A stretch of DNA of 64,000 bases from Bryum argenteum (taxonomy: Eukaryota > Streptophyta > Bryopsida > Bryales > Bryaceae): positions 9,246,345 through 9,310,344 of the forward strand of contig CM073326.1 in NCBI GenBank assembly GCA_037043015.1. The letters run 5' to 3'. Within the stretch, counting starts at the first letter, position 1; every line of letters begins with the position of its first letter. Positions 12,846-23,604 of the stretch are shown piece by piece. The translations under genes were made by a program, and so were the position numbers. The notes below the pieces were generated by a model that saw only the letters and a list, made by a program, of their open reading frames with translations, searched no databases and was not told the origin of the DNA.

Positions 12846-13403
12846 ATGGGTCGTGCTAAAATCGACACTAATGTTAGAGTGCACGAGAAGAAGATAAACT
12901 CAACATTCAACAAGAGAAAAGAGGGGTTGATAAAGAAGGTGAAAGAGTTGGGAGTGTTGTGTGATTGTGATGTTGCTCTAATAGCATTTCATCCCAATAA
13001 TTCCGTGGTGTTCGATGTTTCGTATGGCGGATCAATCGAAGATTTGTATCGGAAATATGTTCATTTCAAACAAACTCGTCGGGATCCTTACAAACAAACT
13101 TACGTACAATATAGACCCCGACTAGAATCTCAACCTCAAGGCGTAGAAAATTTGAATGTAGGAACACAACAACAACAACAACCAACTTGGGCTCCTATGA
13201 TTCCGGTGCCGGAGTTGCAAAATGTAGCACCAAGTTATGAAGGACTAGGAGGAGTAGTACCTCAAGAGCAACCGGAATTAGGTGAAGAGAATTTGGATTT
13301 GCTACAAGCACAAGATCAACAACATCTCTTGAATAGTATGATTGCGGGTCCTCCGAGTGGGTTCGAGGACCAAGGACAAGATTTCAACGTTCACAATCCG
13401 TAA
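12846..13403 (+). CDS. Intronless MADS-box transcription factor (MIKC*/type I-like)
   Basis: The single open frame encodes 185 aa. Residues 1-60 form a MADS DNA-binding domain: MGRAKIDTN, then NKRKEGLIKKVKELGVLCDCDVALI in adjoining pieces, and AFHPNNSVVFD in place of the more usual F.P.G. A short segment follows (SIEDLYRKYVHFKQTRRDP) that recalls the I region of MIKC*-type proteins. The rest is Gln- and Pro-rich without a clear K-domain coiled coil, as in a truncated MIKC* or type I protein. MADS proteins act as dimers in the nucleus on CArG boxes. The gene has no introns, AT-rich codon use, and a 38-A run 48 bases after the stop. That makes a retrocopy possible, though type I MADS genes are also normally intronless. 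Confidence 0.8.
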   Translation: MGRAKIDTNVRVHEKKINSTFNKRKEGLIKKVKELGVLCDCDVALIAFHPNNSVVFDVSYGGSIEDLYRKYVHFKQTRRDPYKQTYVQYRPRLESQPQGVENLNVGTQQQQQPTWAPMIPVPELQNVAPSYEGLGGVVPQEQPELGEENLDLLQAQDQQHLLNSMIAGPPSGFEDQGQDFNVHNP

Positions 13404-13450
13404 TTGGTTTTGTGAACGTTGGGAAAGATCAAAGTTGGAAATTATTGCGT

Positions 13451-13451
<1 letters not shown>

Positions 13452-13489
<38 letters not shown>
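13452..13489 (+). repeat. A38 homopolymer after the MADS gene
   Basis: A run of 38 A lies 48 bases downstream of the MADS stop codon. It could be an inserted poly(A) tail or a simple repeat. The sequence GGAAATTATTGCG before it and TTTCCAAGCAATAATCC after it share complementary pieces, so the run may lie in a foldback. Confidence 0.8.
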
Positions 13490-13491
<2 letters not shown>

Positions 13492-13539
13492 ACGAAAAAA
13501 ATTTCCAAGCAATAATCCTTTTGGAGGATTGTATGTCAT

Positions 13540-14415
13540 AGGCTAGTTCCTATACCACTGTTGTTAGGTCCTGTGGGCATATCATCAAGGGTAGGTCGAA
13601 CGGGCACTTTATTCACGCCAACCCTATGGATCTGGTGTTCTTCTTCTTCTTCTTCTTCTTCTTCTTCATAGGCTAGTTCAATATAAAAAACTTATGTTAT
13701 GAGGGCATATCATCAAGGGTAGGTCAGAGAAACATATTAGACATGTAGTTGGATTAAGCATTTCTTTTATTGGCTCATGTACATAATTTTATATAAATTG
13801 GTATTCAAAAATATAAATCATCAAGAGAAGTAAAAATATTCAATATATTCTCCTTTGGGTGAAGTTTAAGTGTTGTTTTTTATGTTCACTTCTTTGTTAG
13901 GTTTAGTTCTTCGACACCATAAGTTAGAAAATATGAATGTATGGAGGTATTTTGATAGGTGGCTTGAATATTACGGATGATGTAAGTATGATGCAAATCC
14001 AACAAATATGAAAAATGATACTTGGATCTTAAGGAGGCTTTTGGCTCCCCTCATTAGATTTGAATTTCATTTGTTGAGTTGGATATGGATTTGAGTCAAG
14101 TTTTAGTGGTAGAAATCTTATATCATTCTAAGATGTGATGAAAATATGATGCTCTTTTTTATGCAAGGGGTTTAATTTCATTGAATCACTTTTTCTTGTA
14201 AAATTCGGAAGTTTAGTAGTTCTACCATCAAATAAGTTTAGTCAATACATTTGTTTCATGTTTTTTCAATAGAAAGGATTGATACATGAAGAAGAAGAAT
14301 GCTGGACACGGATGGGTTGGGGTGAATATGGTGTCTGCTCACCCTACCCTTGATGATATGCCCACTAGTCATAACAACAGTGGTAGAGACTACTAACCCC
14401 TCTGAGGGTGGACAC
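13540..14415. mobile_element. Possible element bounded by inverted copies of repeat R1
   Basis: The arm at about 13545-13670 contains CCACTGTTGTTA, then GGGCATATCATCAAGGGTAG and TTCACGCCAACCC, then CTT repeats. The arm at about 14290-14415 carries the same blocks on the other strand, including the AAGAAGAAG run. A third partial copy is at 13700-13725. The arms are about 100 bases, and the enclosed 0.65 kb is AT-rich without a gene. No target duplication was identified. Confidence 0.5.
13638..13667. repeat. (TTC)10 microsatellite
   Basis: Ten TTC units in a row lie within the left R1 arm. The right arm has a shorter AAG run in the mirrored place. Confidence 0.85.
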
Positions 14416-14765
14416 TGTATAACAAAACCGAGATCCACGAAAGTGTAAAGTGGTTGTTTGGGGCTGTATTATGTTGTATAAAAGTAGAAGGTTGGTTTTG
14501 TTGCCGTCACATTGTTGACATACCAGGTTGTTTGGAAAGGACAGGTTAGGACATGGTCCAAATTCGATTCTCGTTGATTCTGTTTAAGTATCGTTAAAAT
14601 CGTTCGGTGCCACCAAGCTAGGGGGGCATGAAATTACATTGATACATGCACTACTAGAGAGAGCGTCAACTTTCACAAGGATTTCCACCAAGCTTGATAA
14701 AATGAGATACACATGTTGAAAAATCAGGAGGTGGCCTTGGTGGAAAACTAACACTCTTTCCAGCA

Positions 14766-14925
14766 CTGATGATTCTTTTTATACACTACACTACGAGTTA
14801 TGTTCAGTGTGACCAACACTAATTGATATTACCTTTTTTAATCAAAAGCTTCACCTAATATTTCACTATGTTGCCATCTTGAAAGTGGTATAAATAGAAA
14901 TTCTTTTCATAAAAAGAATCATCAG
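14766..14925. mobile_element. 160-bp foldback (MITE-like)
   Basis: CTGATGATTCTTTTTAT at 14766-14782 is repeated as a perfect 17-base inverted copy at 14909-14925. The short AT-rich interior has no open frame. No target duplication is obvious. Confidence 0.6.
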
Positions 14926-14938
14926 GAATGAAAAGTTA

Positions 14939-15080
14939 CAGTGATACCTGTATAAGATCAACTTCGTTAAGATCAACGTTTACTTAAGAACCTGTTCCTT
15001 GATTATGCAAAAAGGCATTGTTTTGTTGTGGTCAACGCTTGGATAAGATCAACGTGTTTGTTTGTCCGAAAACCTTTATC
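14939..15080. repeat. Possible pogo/Tc1-like transposon end
   Basis: After a TA dinucleotide the sequence CAGTGATACCTGTATAAG begins and is followed by repeated AAGATCAAC and GGTCAACG words. Pogo-type elements start with CAGT after TA and carry such subterminal repeats. I find no matching second end before 16 kb, so this would be a remnant. Confidence 0.3.
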
Positions 15081-15744
15081 TAATCCAAGCACCACTTCAT
15101 AGTGAACCCAAATTTCCAACACTAAACATTGAACATTAGTGCAGTCAAAATCCATACCAACACTAAAATAGTGTGGCAACAAATTAAAGAATCAAGTTCA
15201 AATTCCACTAATCACTTTACTCTTTAGTTCACAAAGAAAGTTTCTTTTGTGTCTTTTGCCAATTCAAACTTTCAAGAATAATGCTGACCAAGAAGACATA
15301 GCTGGCTAGCCAAGTGTTGAAAAATAGAAGAGGAATCATTTAAGATTATTCCTACGTGGCAATAAAACGTCACCGACGGGGACTTTAATATTGCCACGTG
15401 TACTGGGTGCCGTTCACACTACCCCGTTTTTTCCCTGTCCGATTGTCGTCTCCTTCTGCCGACCTCGCTCTGTCTCCACAATCTTGCTCCGTCAATTTGA
15501 ATTCGACCCGACTCCCATCAGTCCAGTTCCGATTTCTCGATCGAAGGAGATGCGTGGAGGATTGGGTTCCTATCAGAATCGTTATTGATGGTGCCAATTC
15601 ATGGCGCTTTGGAACCCTAAATCGTAGTAGTAACTCTTCTAAATTGGAGCTGGGGAGAGACGGCGGAATTATTGCACTGTTATTAAGTCGGTTCTGGGAA
15701 GGAGGGAATTTAGGGTTCCCGGAATTGATGTAATTTCTGTGCGG
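15081..15744. promoter_or_regulatory. Upstream region and probable 5' UTR of the PH/SMP gene
   Basis: From about 15400 the base composition changes to C/T-rich and GC-richer sequence, typical of a plant 5' UTR. It contains ACGTGTAC-type words near 15395. No distinct TATA box can be fixed. Confidence 0.35.
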
Positions 15745-18700
15745 ATGTTTGTGTCATATCGGGGAGTGGAAAGCTTCGTGCACATGGACGACATGGGGCT
15801 ACTGGCGGTGCTGCCCAAGGCTACGACTACTACTACCAATTGTTGCACCACATTTAGTTGCTTACCTTCTTTCTTTGGAGGAGTTTTTGTTTTGGCTCTT
15901 GTGGAGATTCTTTGTTTGGTTTATTTCGTCCACCGATTGTTGAAGAGGAAACCCAGTCATCCGAGTTCTACTTCTTCTTTGGAATTTGCAACTGAAGCTG
16001 GCTCCATCAGTTTCAGCCTTCAGGTTTGAACTTCTGATTATCGCGGTTAATTGTTGTTCTCGAATTTACAGTATGTATTGTATGCTACGATTCAAACTCT
16101 GTCATACTTTGGAGATTGATTGTTTACATTTAAGTCAATCTCTTCACAGCTGCATTTCTGATTCATTAGAACATGAATTGTTGTTGTAGACATTGTTGAG
16201 CTTGTTGACAAAAATTGCTGTGTGGTTCTTTCCTGTTTTGAGTTATGTTATTGTGTCTGGTGCAAGGTGTAGTGTGAAGGTCTAACGAGTGTTGATCATT
16301 TAACAGGGAAATCTATGGGTTGCACCACTTCCTGAGGGAGACTGGACCAAAGCCGTGTTGCAAAAGCAAGGAAAAGACAAGAAGAAAGAGAAAGAGGGAG
16401 AGAAAGATGGATCGACGAAAGATGGCTCGAAACGGGGGGAGTCAGTCCATCACGATGCAGTTGAGATTGCTCCTATGTGGAGGCATGTCATTCTGAAGGA
16501 AGGGAGTTTAGTTCTGAAGGGATCTGATGGTATTGAAGAGCACATTTCACTTGAAGGCTGCGAAGTCGTAGCCGTCTCGGCTGGTGCTTCTGAAGGTGGC
16601 AAATGGTACGTACCATTGAACTTTGTGGACTCTATTTTACAGTATCTATTCTGCCTTGATGATGTTGAAGGCCTCCTCTCATTTCTATTTTACATATGCG
16701 AGTATGGCTCTCATTTCTATTTTACATATGCGAGTATGGCTGTCTCATACTATTGTGGAGCAAAGGATTGAGTATCGAAACTTGTGAACAGGGGTAGAAA
16801 GTCTCCTATTAGGTTGCAACATCCTTCCCGTGTGCTGTATCGAGATTGCAAGGCCTGTCTGTTCTATGTTGAATCGGGGTACGAGAAGGAAGCCTGGTGT
16901 GAAGTACTTCGTGCAACCGCAAAAACGAACGATTGGTGTACCAAACTGAAGCAGGAGTTTCGAGAGTACACCGATGGAGTCGAGAAGCACTTGCCATTTG
17001 TGAGCAGGTTCCATTCAGCCAAAGAAGCCAATCACTTCATCGCCGCAGGCAAGGATGAGAAGTCAGACGAAGAGAAGAACTCAGAGGAGAATGTCTCGAA
17101 GAAACAAAGGTTCCTAAACAAATTGTTGCGACGCAACTCCAAGGGCAAGAATAATAATAAAGAGAAAGAGAACACTAGATCACCGAATGCAATAGAGGAG
17201 CTCGGGAACTTCACCCGCAGATTCTCGCAAGTGCAGAACGAAGGCAGCAGCAGGAAGGGCAGGACAAGCTCGGTCTCTGAGGAACCTGAGGATAGTAAGA
17301 ATGGATCCCGTGCAAGTATATCTCGAAGTGAATCTACTTCCAGTGACAGTGATGGAGAGAAGTCTCATCATCTTGGTTTGACTCAGAAGGACAGAAAAGA
17401 CTCTGATGAAGTCCTACCTGCTGTTCTGATGCACGGCCCTGAGAATGAGATCGTTGAGAAGGAGATTGATCAAGGACTGCTCTGTTTGAACATGATTGTT
17501 GGTAGAATGTTCTTCGACTTTTACCATAGCGAAGCCCGGGTGGGGTGGATACAGAACCACTTTCAGGCAAGTTATTCTTCTCATAAACGTGCACTTCATG
17601 CACATGGATAGCCTCGACCTTACCCTGTTGTGTGCAATTTTTTCAGAGGTTGTTATCAAAAATAAAGACTCCCAACTACATCAAATCGATAACAATCAAA
17701 GAGCTTGATCTTGGAAGAGATCCTCCATTCGCAACGGCCCTCCGCATGCTGCCCGCGGACTCTGCAGGGGCTTTAGCTTTGGAAGTTGACCTGGAATGGT
17801 ATAGTGGTGGCTTCATTACAATAGAGACGCGAGTTGATGTGCGAGATCAAATTGCACAAGAGAAAGTGGCTTCGCAAATGTCAGAGCCAGGGTCTGCAGG
17901 GGCTGCTGCTGCGGCGATTGTTTCAGGCATTGGGGAGGATCTGGAGACGGCAGATGTGAATGCCGTGCTGGATGCTAGACAAGCAGCTGTTACCAAGAAG
18001 CCTGGACCAGGTATTGAGGTTTTCACAGTTTTCGAGAAGGCTCTTACATTGTGTTTCCGAAGCTCCTTTAGTGAAGACAGTGGTGGTGCAATCTTGCTTG
18101 AAGGCCCGTAATTGACTGAATCATGACGGTTGCAGGTGATGATAGTAGTAGGAAGACGAGGTGGATAAACTCAGTGAAGTCTATGGTGTCTCGTGTTGCT
18201 GATCAGGTGTCACAGGTATGTGGGAGCTATCATGATACACACCTTCTCATCTGCTAGTGTTGTGGATATTGCTGTATTAGCATTTGAATTCATGAAGGAC
18301 CGAAGATTTTATCTTTTGGAAGCATGCTGGAGATTGGGTATAAAATGGATATGAATAAAGTGAGGTAGTGGTATTAGATCGATTATAATGTTCATCAAAG
18401 CTATGCTATGAGAGTTTACATTGCTTTTTTGATTGTGTGGACAAGCAGGTGCCTCTTCTTTTAAAAATCAGGTTGGGCAAGGTGAAGGGAACAATCATCA
18501 TAAGCCTGAGAGCACCACCTTCTGATCGTATATGGTTCACTTTTAAGGGGATGCCGGAGATCGATATGGCACCCGAACCATGTATTGGTGATCATCGTAT
18601 CAGCAGCGGGCCTTTACATAACTTCATTGCCAATCAAATCAAGGTACTACTGGTGTCTCTTTATTTGCATTGTCACAGTAAGCCAACTCCTGTGCTATCA

Positions 18701-20143
18701 CTTCACAAACTGGAACATGTATAAATTTCTAGACCAGAGCATGTAGCGAACTTCTTGAACATGATAGGCTCGGGGGTAGATCGATTTTTGATTGGGACAA
18801 TTTCTGCAGGTGCAAATTCGGGAGTCAATAGTTACTCCATATTGCCAAGATCTGTTTCTCCATTGGATGATGGCTGAGAAGGATGACTGGATACCAACAA
18901 CCGACATCCCTGTTTCGTTTTCAGCTGCACAAGGCTCTGAACCGAAACCCAACTCTGAGGCACAGCCTAAACCCGTCGAGGAGAAGGACAAAAGTGACCA
19001 GAGTAAGGCTCAGATTCAACAGATTACAGACTCTCCAGCTCAGAGCATCGGCCATGGCTCTCCAGCTCAGAGCATTGGCTATGGTTCTCCGGCTCCATCA
19101 CCTGTTCAATCAACTAGGTCTGGCCCGCCGGCAGCACCACCACCACCTCCTCCTCCTCCCTCCCAACCGCAAAGCGGCGGCCCCCAAGTTAGCAGGAATC
19201 AATCACGGTTTGCTCCGACCTTCGAGCAGGAGCACTCGGTCCCGTCACGAGCCTCCGCACCTCCGTCATTGCGGGAGGGCAATGAGTCGGACTTGACAAT
19301 GCCGTTGCTTGAGGATGAGAACTACAGCAGGGACTCGAGTATTGACTTGGATTCGGATCGAGCGACGGCCAGACCCATTGACCTCTCGCAACTTTCGGAT
19401 GGATCAGCTTCACTCAGCGAGTCAGAGCTTCCGTCTCAGCAGGTTCGTGTCGCATCCTCACTGAATCAGCACATCAAAATAGGGTCCGTCGTCCACCACT
19501 TGCCTCTTAAGCTCTTTCACATATTGAAGTTCGTTCGTTGGTCTGAGATCCACTCTTGAAAACATCAACAAGCGAACAAGCTAAGAGTATGCACGTACGG
19601 TGAGATAATAAGCTCAACGTCTGGCACCTTACGAGGTAGCATCGTTCAGTGCATGTACCCTACGACAATATTCACGCCATGTTATCTTATTTTTTATGCT
19701 CAATATCTGTCAACTTTAAGCAATCACTGGATTGTTTGTTACATGAATCGTTGAACCTGGAACGTGATGAGGTCTTGCACCTACTATGGTGTATGCTTTC
19801 AAGTGTGGCTATTGCTTCATCTTTGGAGCCTATGCTTTTTAGATTGGTTCGTGACACTCATACTGTGTCTCGGGAATGGTGGCAGGTTGCCAACCCGGAA
19901 CAGAGCAGAGCAGATTTATCGAAGGACTCTGAAGCAAGTGCATCATCACGCCGCACCAAGATGCTCACTCTCGGGAAGAAGGGGATCAGCCGGCTTGAGG
20001 AAAAGCGCCGCATTGTTTTGGAGAAATTGCGGGAGAAGCGAGCTGAGGCTGCTGAAGGTGGCTCTTCTCATCATGGCTCATCTCATCATGGCTCATCTGG
20101 TCACTTTGGCTCATCTGGTCACTTTGGATCACTCCACAGATAA
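15745..20143 (+). CDS. PH and SMP domain (TEX2-like) lipid-transfer protein
   Basis: Eight exons were set by splice consensus and phase: 15745-16023, 16307-16605, 16792-17566, 17647-18010, 18136-18215, 18449-18643, 18810-19442 and 19886-20143, giving about 960 aa. Residues 43-63 are a membrane anchor followed by HRLLKRK. A PH-like region covers about 148-240 (HVILKEGSLVLKGSDGIEEH, then CLFYVESGYEKEAWCEVLRA). A charged low-complexity linker follows. The SMP domain covers about 410-690 (FFDFYHSEA, YIKSITIKELDLG, ALEVDLEWYSGG, APPSDRIWFTFKGMPEID, AEKDDWIP). The tail has a poly-Pro run near 775 and SSHHGSS repeats at the end. SMP proteins of the TEX2/Nvj2 type move lipids at ER contact sites; this role is inferred. 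The third intron uses a GC-AG pair. The start could also be Met14 or Met17. Confidence 0.85.
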
Positions 20144-21335
20144 ATGGACGTTGGCATATTCCAGGAAATCACACTACCCGGTTCATCCCATATACGTGGT
20201 CGTCAAGTCTAAATAGAGAGCAAGATTTAGAGCTTCAAGTAGCTATTGTAAGATATGCAATATTCAATAGTGAGAGCATTGTTTTCGGAAGACATTTTAG
20301 CAATATACTTGGTTCCAAATTCGTTAGAGCAGAGTTAGGTCTCATTGAGCTGGTCCACCATTGACAAGTACTCTTGTTCCCATGTTTCAGAAGCATGTCT
20401 ATCTGATTGCAAATGTGGTCAACTCGTCTTCTTGTAATGTGATGTTTGACCACGGTTGATGATCTTGTTAAAACAGGTCATGAAAGTAACCTGATTCGTG
20501 TAGTACGCGTTCACTAAATTTACCTTCGGAATTGCACATGGCGTTGTGTGTATGTCGCCTTTATGAATATGGTGTTGACGAGCTTGTCAATCTGAGGTTT
20601 GCTGCTGTCGAGCATCTCACCTGAACCCATTTACGCCACAGGTTTGTAAATCGATCAAATGCAAAATTGATCCAGATTCGACCCTGCCGGTGTTAAGTCG
20701 TTGGACTATTGAATGTTTGACCCTATATGCATGTATGGGCAATTTCATTAACATCATTAGTTTCAAGCTCCAATTTATCGTATCAGGAATTATGGTTCAC
20801 CCACTTCTTCCCAAAATGGCCATTATTCACATTTTTGGGCACTTTTATGAAAGAATTTCACCACCTAAATCCGCGTTACCTGCGTTGTATGCTTGCTTAA
20901 TTGGTAAAAGAACTCAACCACCTAAATCCGCGTTACCAGCCATGTATGGCTTAATTGGTACACATCTCATCCATGCCAAAAATAGACCAGAAGGTTGCAT
21001 ACCGTACCAAATACCGTAGGTGCAGACTTGTATGCCTTCACTTCTTCGAGATTTTGTGTCATATCGACGTCTACATTATCGACGGCGGTCAAATCTTCAT
21101 CAGCAATTTACTAGCAATCGTGCCTTTAAAGCCTGCAGCCAAATTTGTCTGCCGACTGCATGTATAACACCCTTCTGAAACGCCCATCCCATTCAAGCGG
21201 TTCCTGATTTCAGTTGTCAAGCTTGCCTGCTCTTGCATTGCTACAAACGTTCGAGCGCACTTCATTTGACGATTCCCAGGCGCAGTTGCGGACGTATCCC
21301 CTTCAACTACCGCCGTATCCCTTCCAGCTACAAGT
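20144..21335. other. 3' flank and promoter side of family copy 1
   Basis: After the PH/SMP gene there is no further gene. CACCTAAATCCGCGTTACC is repeated at about 20870 and 20921. From about 21100 the sequence matches the leader of copy 3 at 25140-25384, so it is the duplicated 5' region of the small-protein family. Confidence 0.5.
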
Positions 21336-21797
21336 ATGGTTAGTACCAAGGTGACCACAGTGATTGTCAACGCCTCTAAGCACGGACTCACCATGAAGGT
21401 GGGGAGCCGGAATTGCTACGCCAAGCTGACCAGCTTCAAGCATGGCTCCGAGTATCGGTTGAAGCTCGATGTCAACTGGACGTATCAGGAGTTTCTTGTG
21501 CTAGACAAGTGCAACTCAGCCAATCGGTTGTATCTCAGTTCAGATGACTGCTGCGACTGCGAGCGCATCACCATCGAGGAAAACTCCGACGGCAAGCTCG
21601 CCATGCACACTCTCTTGCGAAGGCAGTTCCGCATCAAGGAGCCTTGCAGCGCCATCGTGGAGGAGGACAAGGAACCTAATCAGGATAGCCATCAAAAGGA
21701 TAGCGTGGCGAATGATAGCCAGCAGAAGGCAGGAAGTGTGATGAGCAGCTGCAAGGCGTGGGTGTGCAGATTCTGTAGTACTTATTTCCTAGCTTAG
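21336..21797 (+). CDS. Tandem Cys-rich small protein family, copy 1
   Basis: A single exon encodes 153 aa. The family core runs over residues 1-112: VSTKVTTVIVNA, then MKVG..NCYAKLTSFK, EYRLKLDVNWTYQEFLV, SSDDCCDCERITIEE and KLAMHTLLRRQF. An acidic, polar linker of variable length follows (EEDKEPNQDSHQKDS). The end is CKAWVCRFC plus a short hydrophobic tail (STYFLA). I see no signal peptide or membrane segment, and the alternation of polar and hydrophobic residues suggests a beta-rich core. From memory the family resembles Pfam DUF7748, known mainly in non-seed plants; this is unverified. The conserved Cys residues (CCDC, C.....C..C) could bind metal or form disulfides, but no function is known. 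Copy 3 is nearly identical, and both have the same copia remnant downstream. Confidence 0.8.
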   Translation: MVSTKVTTVIVNASKHGLTMKVGSRNCYAKLTSFKHGSEYRLKLDVNWTYQEFLVLDKCNSANRLYLSSDDCCDCERITIEENSDGKLAMHTLLRRQFRIKEPCSAIVEEDKEPNQDSHQKDSVANDSQQKAGSVMSSCKAWVCRFCSTYFLA

Positions 21798-23049
21798 AGA
21801 TGGATCCAATTTGAGTTCAGGAGATCACGTTGTATAGAATATTTATGCAGCACAGCGGTCAATGTTGACAATTGTCATCCATCCTGCTATGCTGCATCCA
21901 CCCTTCCTCATCATTAGTCGCGATGTTCAATCACAGAAATAGTGCATGCTTCGTGATTCACGGATCTCAGATCTAAGTCACAAATCAGCGTATGAATGGT
22001 TCGTATAAATGTTACTGTGTCAAATGACGCACTTTGTAAATCTTATAAAGTTAGCTTTTGGAAGCTTTCTCATGTAATAATAATAAAGGTTTTGTGTTTT
22101 ACAAACACTCGTTTGTGCTAATAGGGTATGAATGCTACTATGGGACAACCACATGGTTTGTTGTACCAAGAGTTTTTAGTTCGATCAAATCTAGTGAGTT
22201 GGAAGCTTTGCTTGTTCTATAAAGGAGTTCTAGAATCGCTTAGCATACCCAAGCAAGATGGATTCTTTGCCAAGAGAAATCCCAGAGACCATGAAGTTAG
22301 AGGCTCTTGAAAACTACTTGTTATGGAGTCATAGAGTAATGGGGTTATGTTATTTCAATGAAATATCTTAATGTGTACAAATCAAAAGCATGGAATGTAG
22401 TTAATAATACGAAGTGGCCCCATGGCCTTGTTTTTCCTTCTTCAAATGAGCTCCAAGGGCTTTACACATGGGGGAATTGGCACACACTTTATTAATTGTT
22501 TAATGTGTTCTTGAGGTGGCCCATGGAGCCAATTGGGCTTAGAATGTGGATGAATTGGCTTAGAAATTTGTTGGCCTTCACCTCCCATGTAAAGTGTCCC
22601 TCAGTAACTTGTTTGGAAACATCCATCTCATTTCATCCTTGTCTACACTCTATGTACAATAGAAAAGGACGTTACCGACTTAATATGAAATAGCCCGACA
22701 AATATTTATATAGGGTGGCCTTGCTTAACGATGGTATTGACTGCCGCCAATGCCCCCTGCTTCGGCGCTCGGCTCCTCACAACGTTCGCAATTCAACGGT
22801 CATCAGCGGGGCCGATGCCAGCATTTCTACGCACACGCAGTCTGCGCGGAGAACCAAGACCATCTAGTCGGTTGCAGGCAAAAGTTTCTGATACATATCG
22901 ATCACACTTCTAGGGTGACCATCTCCATTCAACCGTTACGTTGATTCCCACTTCAGTTTGTCAAAGCTTGCCTACTCTTCCATTGCGACATATTTTTTTG
23001 TGGGGGCTTTGATTGTCGATTCCACGAAGCAGTTGTCGATAGATCCATT
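21798..23049. other. Intergenic: copia remnant, then promoter of copy 2
   Basis: A Ty1/copia remnant occupies about 22040-22340. From 22606 the sequence is the start of the large inverted duplication. TATTTATATAGGGTGG at about 22702 is the likely TATA region of copy 2; the same sequence lies upstream of copy 5 on the other strand near 40360. Confidence 0.5.
22040..22340 (+). mobile_element. Ty1/copia LTR-end and gag-start remnant
   Basis: The sequence ending TTTGTGCTAATA followed by a decayed primer-site region is a diverged copy of 26050-26360, where TGGTATCAG is intact. The part at 22288-22340 reads as a start of copia Gag (TMKLEALENYLLWSHRVMG). It is truncated after about 300 bases. Its presence behind both copies 1 and 3 shows it was there before that duplication. 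Confidence 0.55.
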
Positions 23050-23484
23050 ATGTTGGACACCAGAGTGACCACTGTGATTGTCAACGCCACACAGCAGGCC
23101 CTTACGATGAAAGTAGGTGGCCGGCACTGCTATGCCAAGCTCACCAGCTTCAAAGTTGGCGACGAGTATCGCTTGAAGCTCGATGTCAACTGGACGTACC
23201 AGGAGTTTCTTGTGCAGGACAAGAGCGACGCCGCTAACAGGCTGTTCCTCAGCTCCGATGACTGCTGTGACTGTGAGCGCATTACTATCGAGGAAAAGCT
23301 CGTCGGCAAGCTTGCCATACATACTCTATTGCGAAGCCAGTTCCGCAGTCAGGTGCCTTGTAGCGCCATTTTGGAGGAAGACAAGGAATCAGCTGAGGAG
23401 AGCCAGCGGAAGCAAGTAAGTATGATCGTGAGCAACTGCAAGGCTTGGGTTTGCAGATTCTGTAGAACTCACTTCCTAGCGTAG
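23050..23484 (+). CDS. Tandem Cys-rich small protein family, copy 2
   Basis: A single exon encodes 144 aa, starting MLDTRVTTVIVNATQQALTM. It has all family landmarks: HCYAKLTSFKVG, NWTYQEFLVQDK, SSDDCCDCERITIEEK and CKAWVCRFCRTHFLA. The linker is short (EEDKESAEESQRKQ). It differs from its inverted-repeat partner copy 5 by a few residues, for example LVGKL here where copy 5 has PDGKL. The reading frame is intact and the promoter-side TATA region is kept, so it is probably functional. Confidence 0.8.
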   Translation: MLDTRVTTVIVNATQQALTMKVGGRHCYAKLTSFKVGDEYRLKLDVNWTYQEFLVQDKSDAANRLFLSSDDCCDCERITIEEKLVGKLAIHTLLRSQFRSQVPCSAILEEDKESAEESQRKQVSMIVSNCKAWVCRFCRTHFLA

Positions 23485-23575
23485 TGATGGATACTGCCAA
23501 TTGACCCTTACACATTGTGAGGAGAATTGATATATATTGATCGACGTCTGTGAAGTTGTATAGAAAATTGATACC

Positions 23576-23604
23576 CCACTGCGATCTCCATTCTGATCGA
23601 CAGT
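23576..23604 (+). other. Conserved downstream hairpin of copy 2
   Basis: CACTGCGATC, an 8-base loop TCCATTCT, and GATCGACAGTG can form a 10-bp stem with one bulged A. The same hairpin occurs downstream of copies 5, 8, 9 and 12, about 90-130 bases after the stop codon, so it probably lies in the 3' UTR. Confidence 0.6.
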
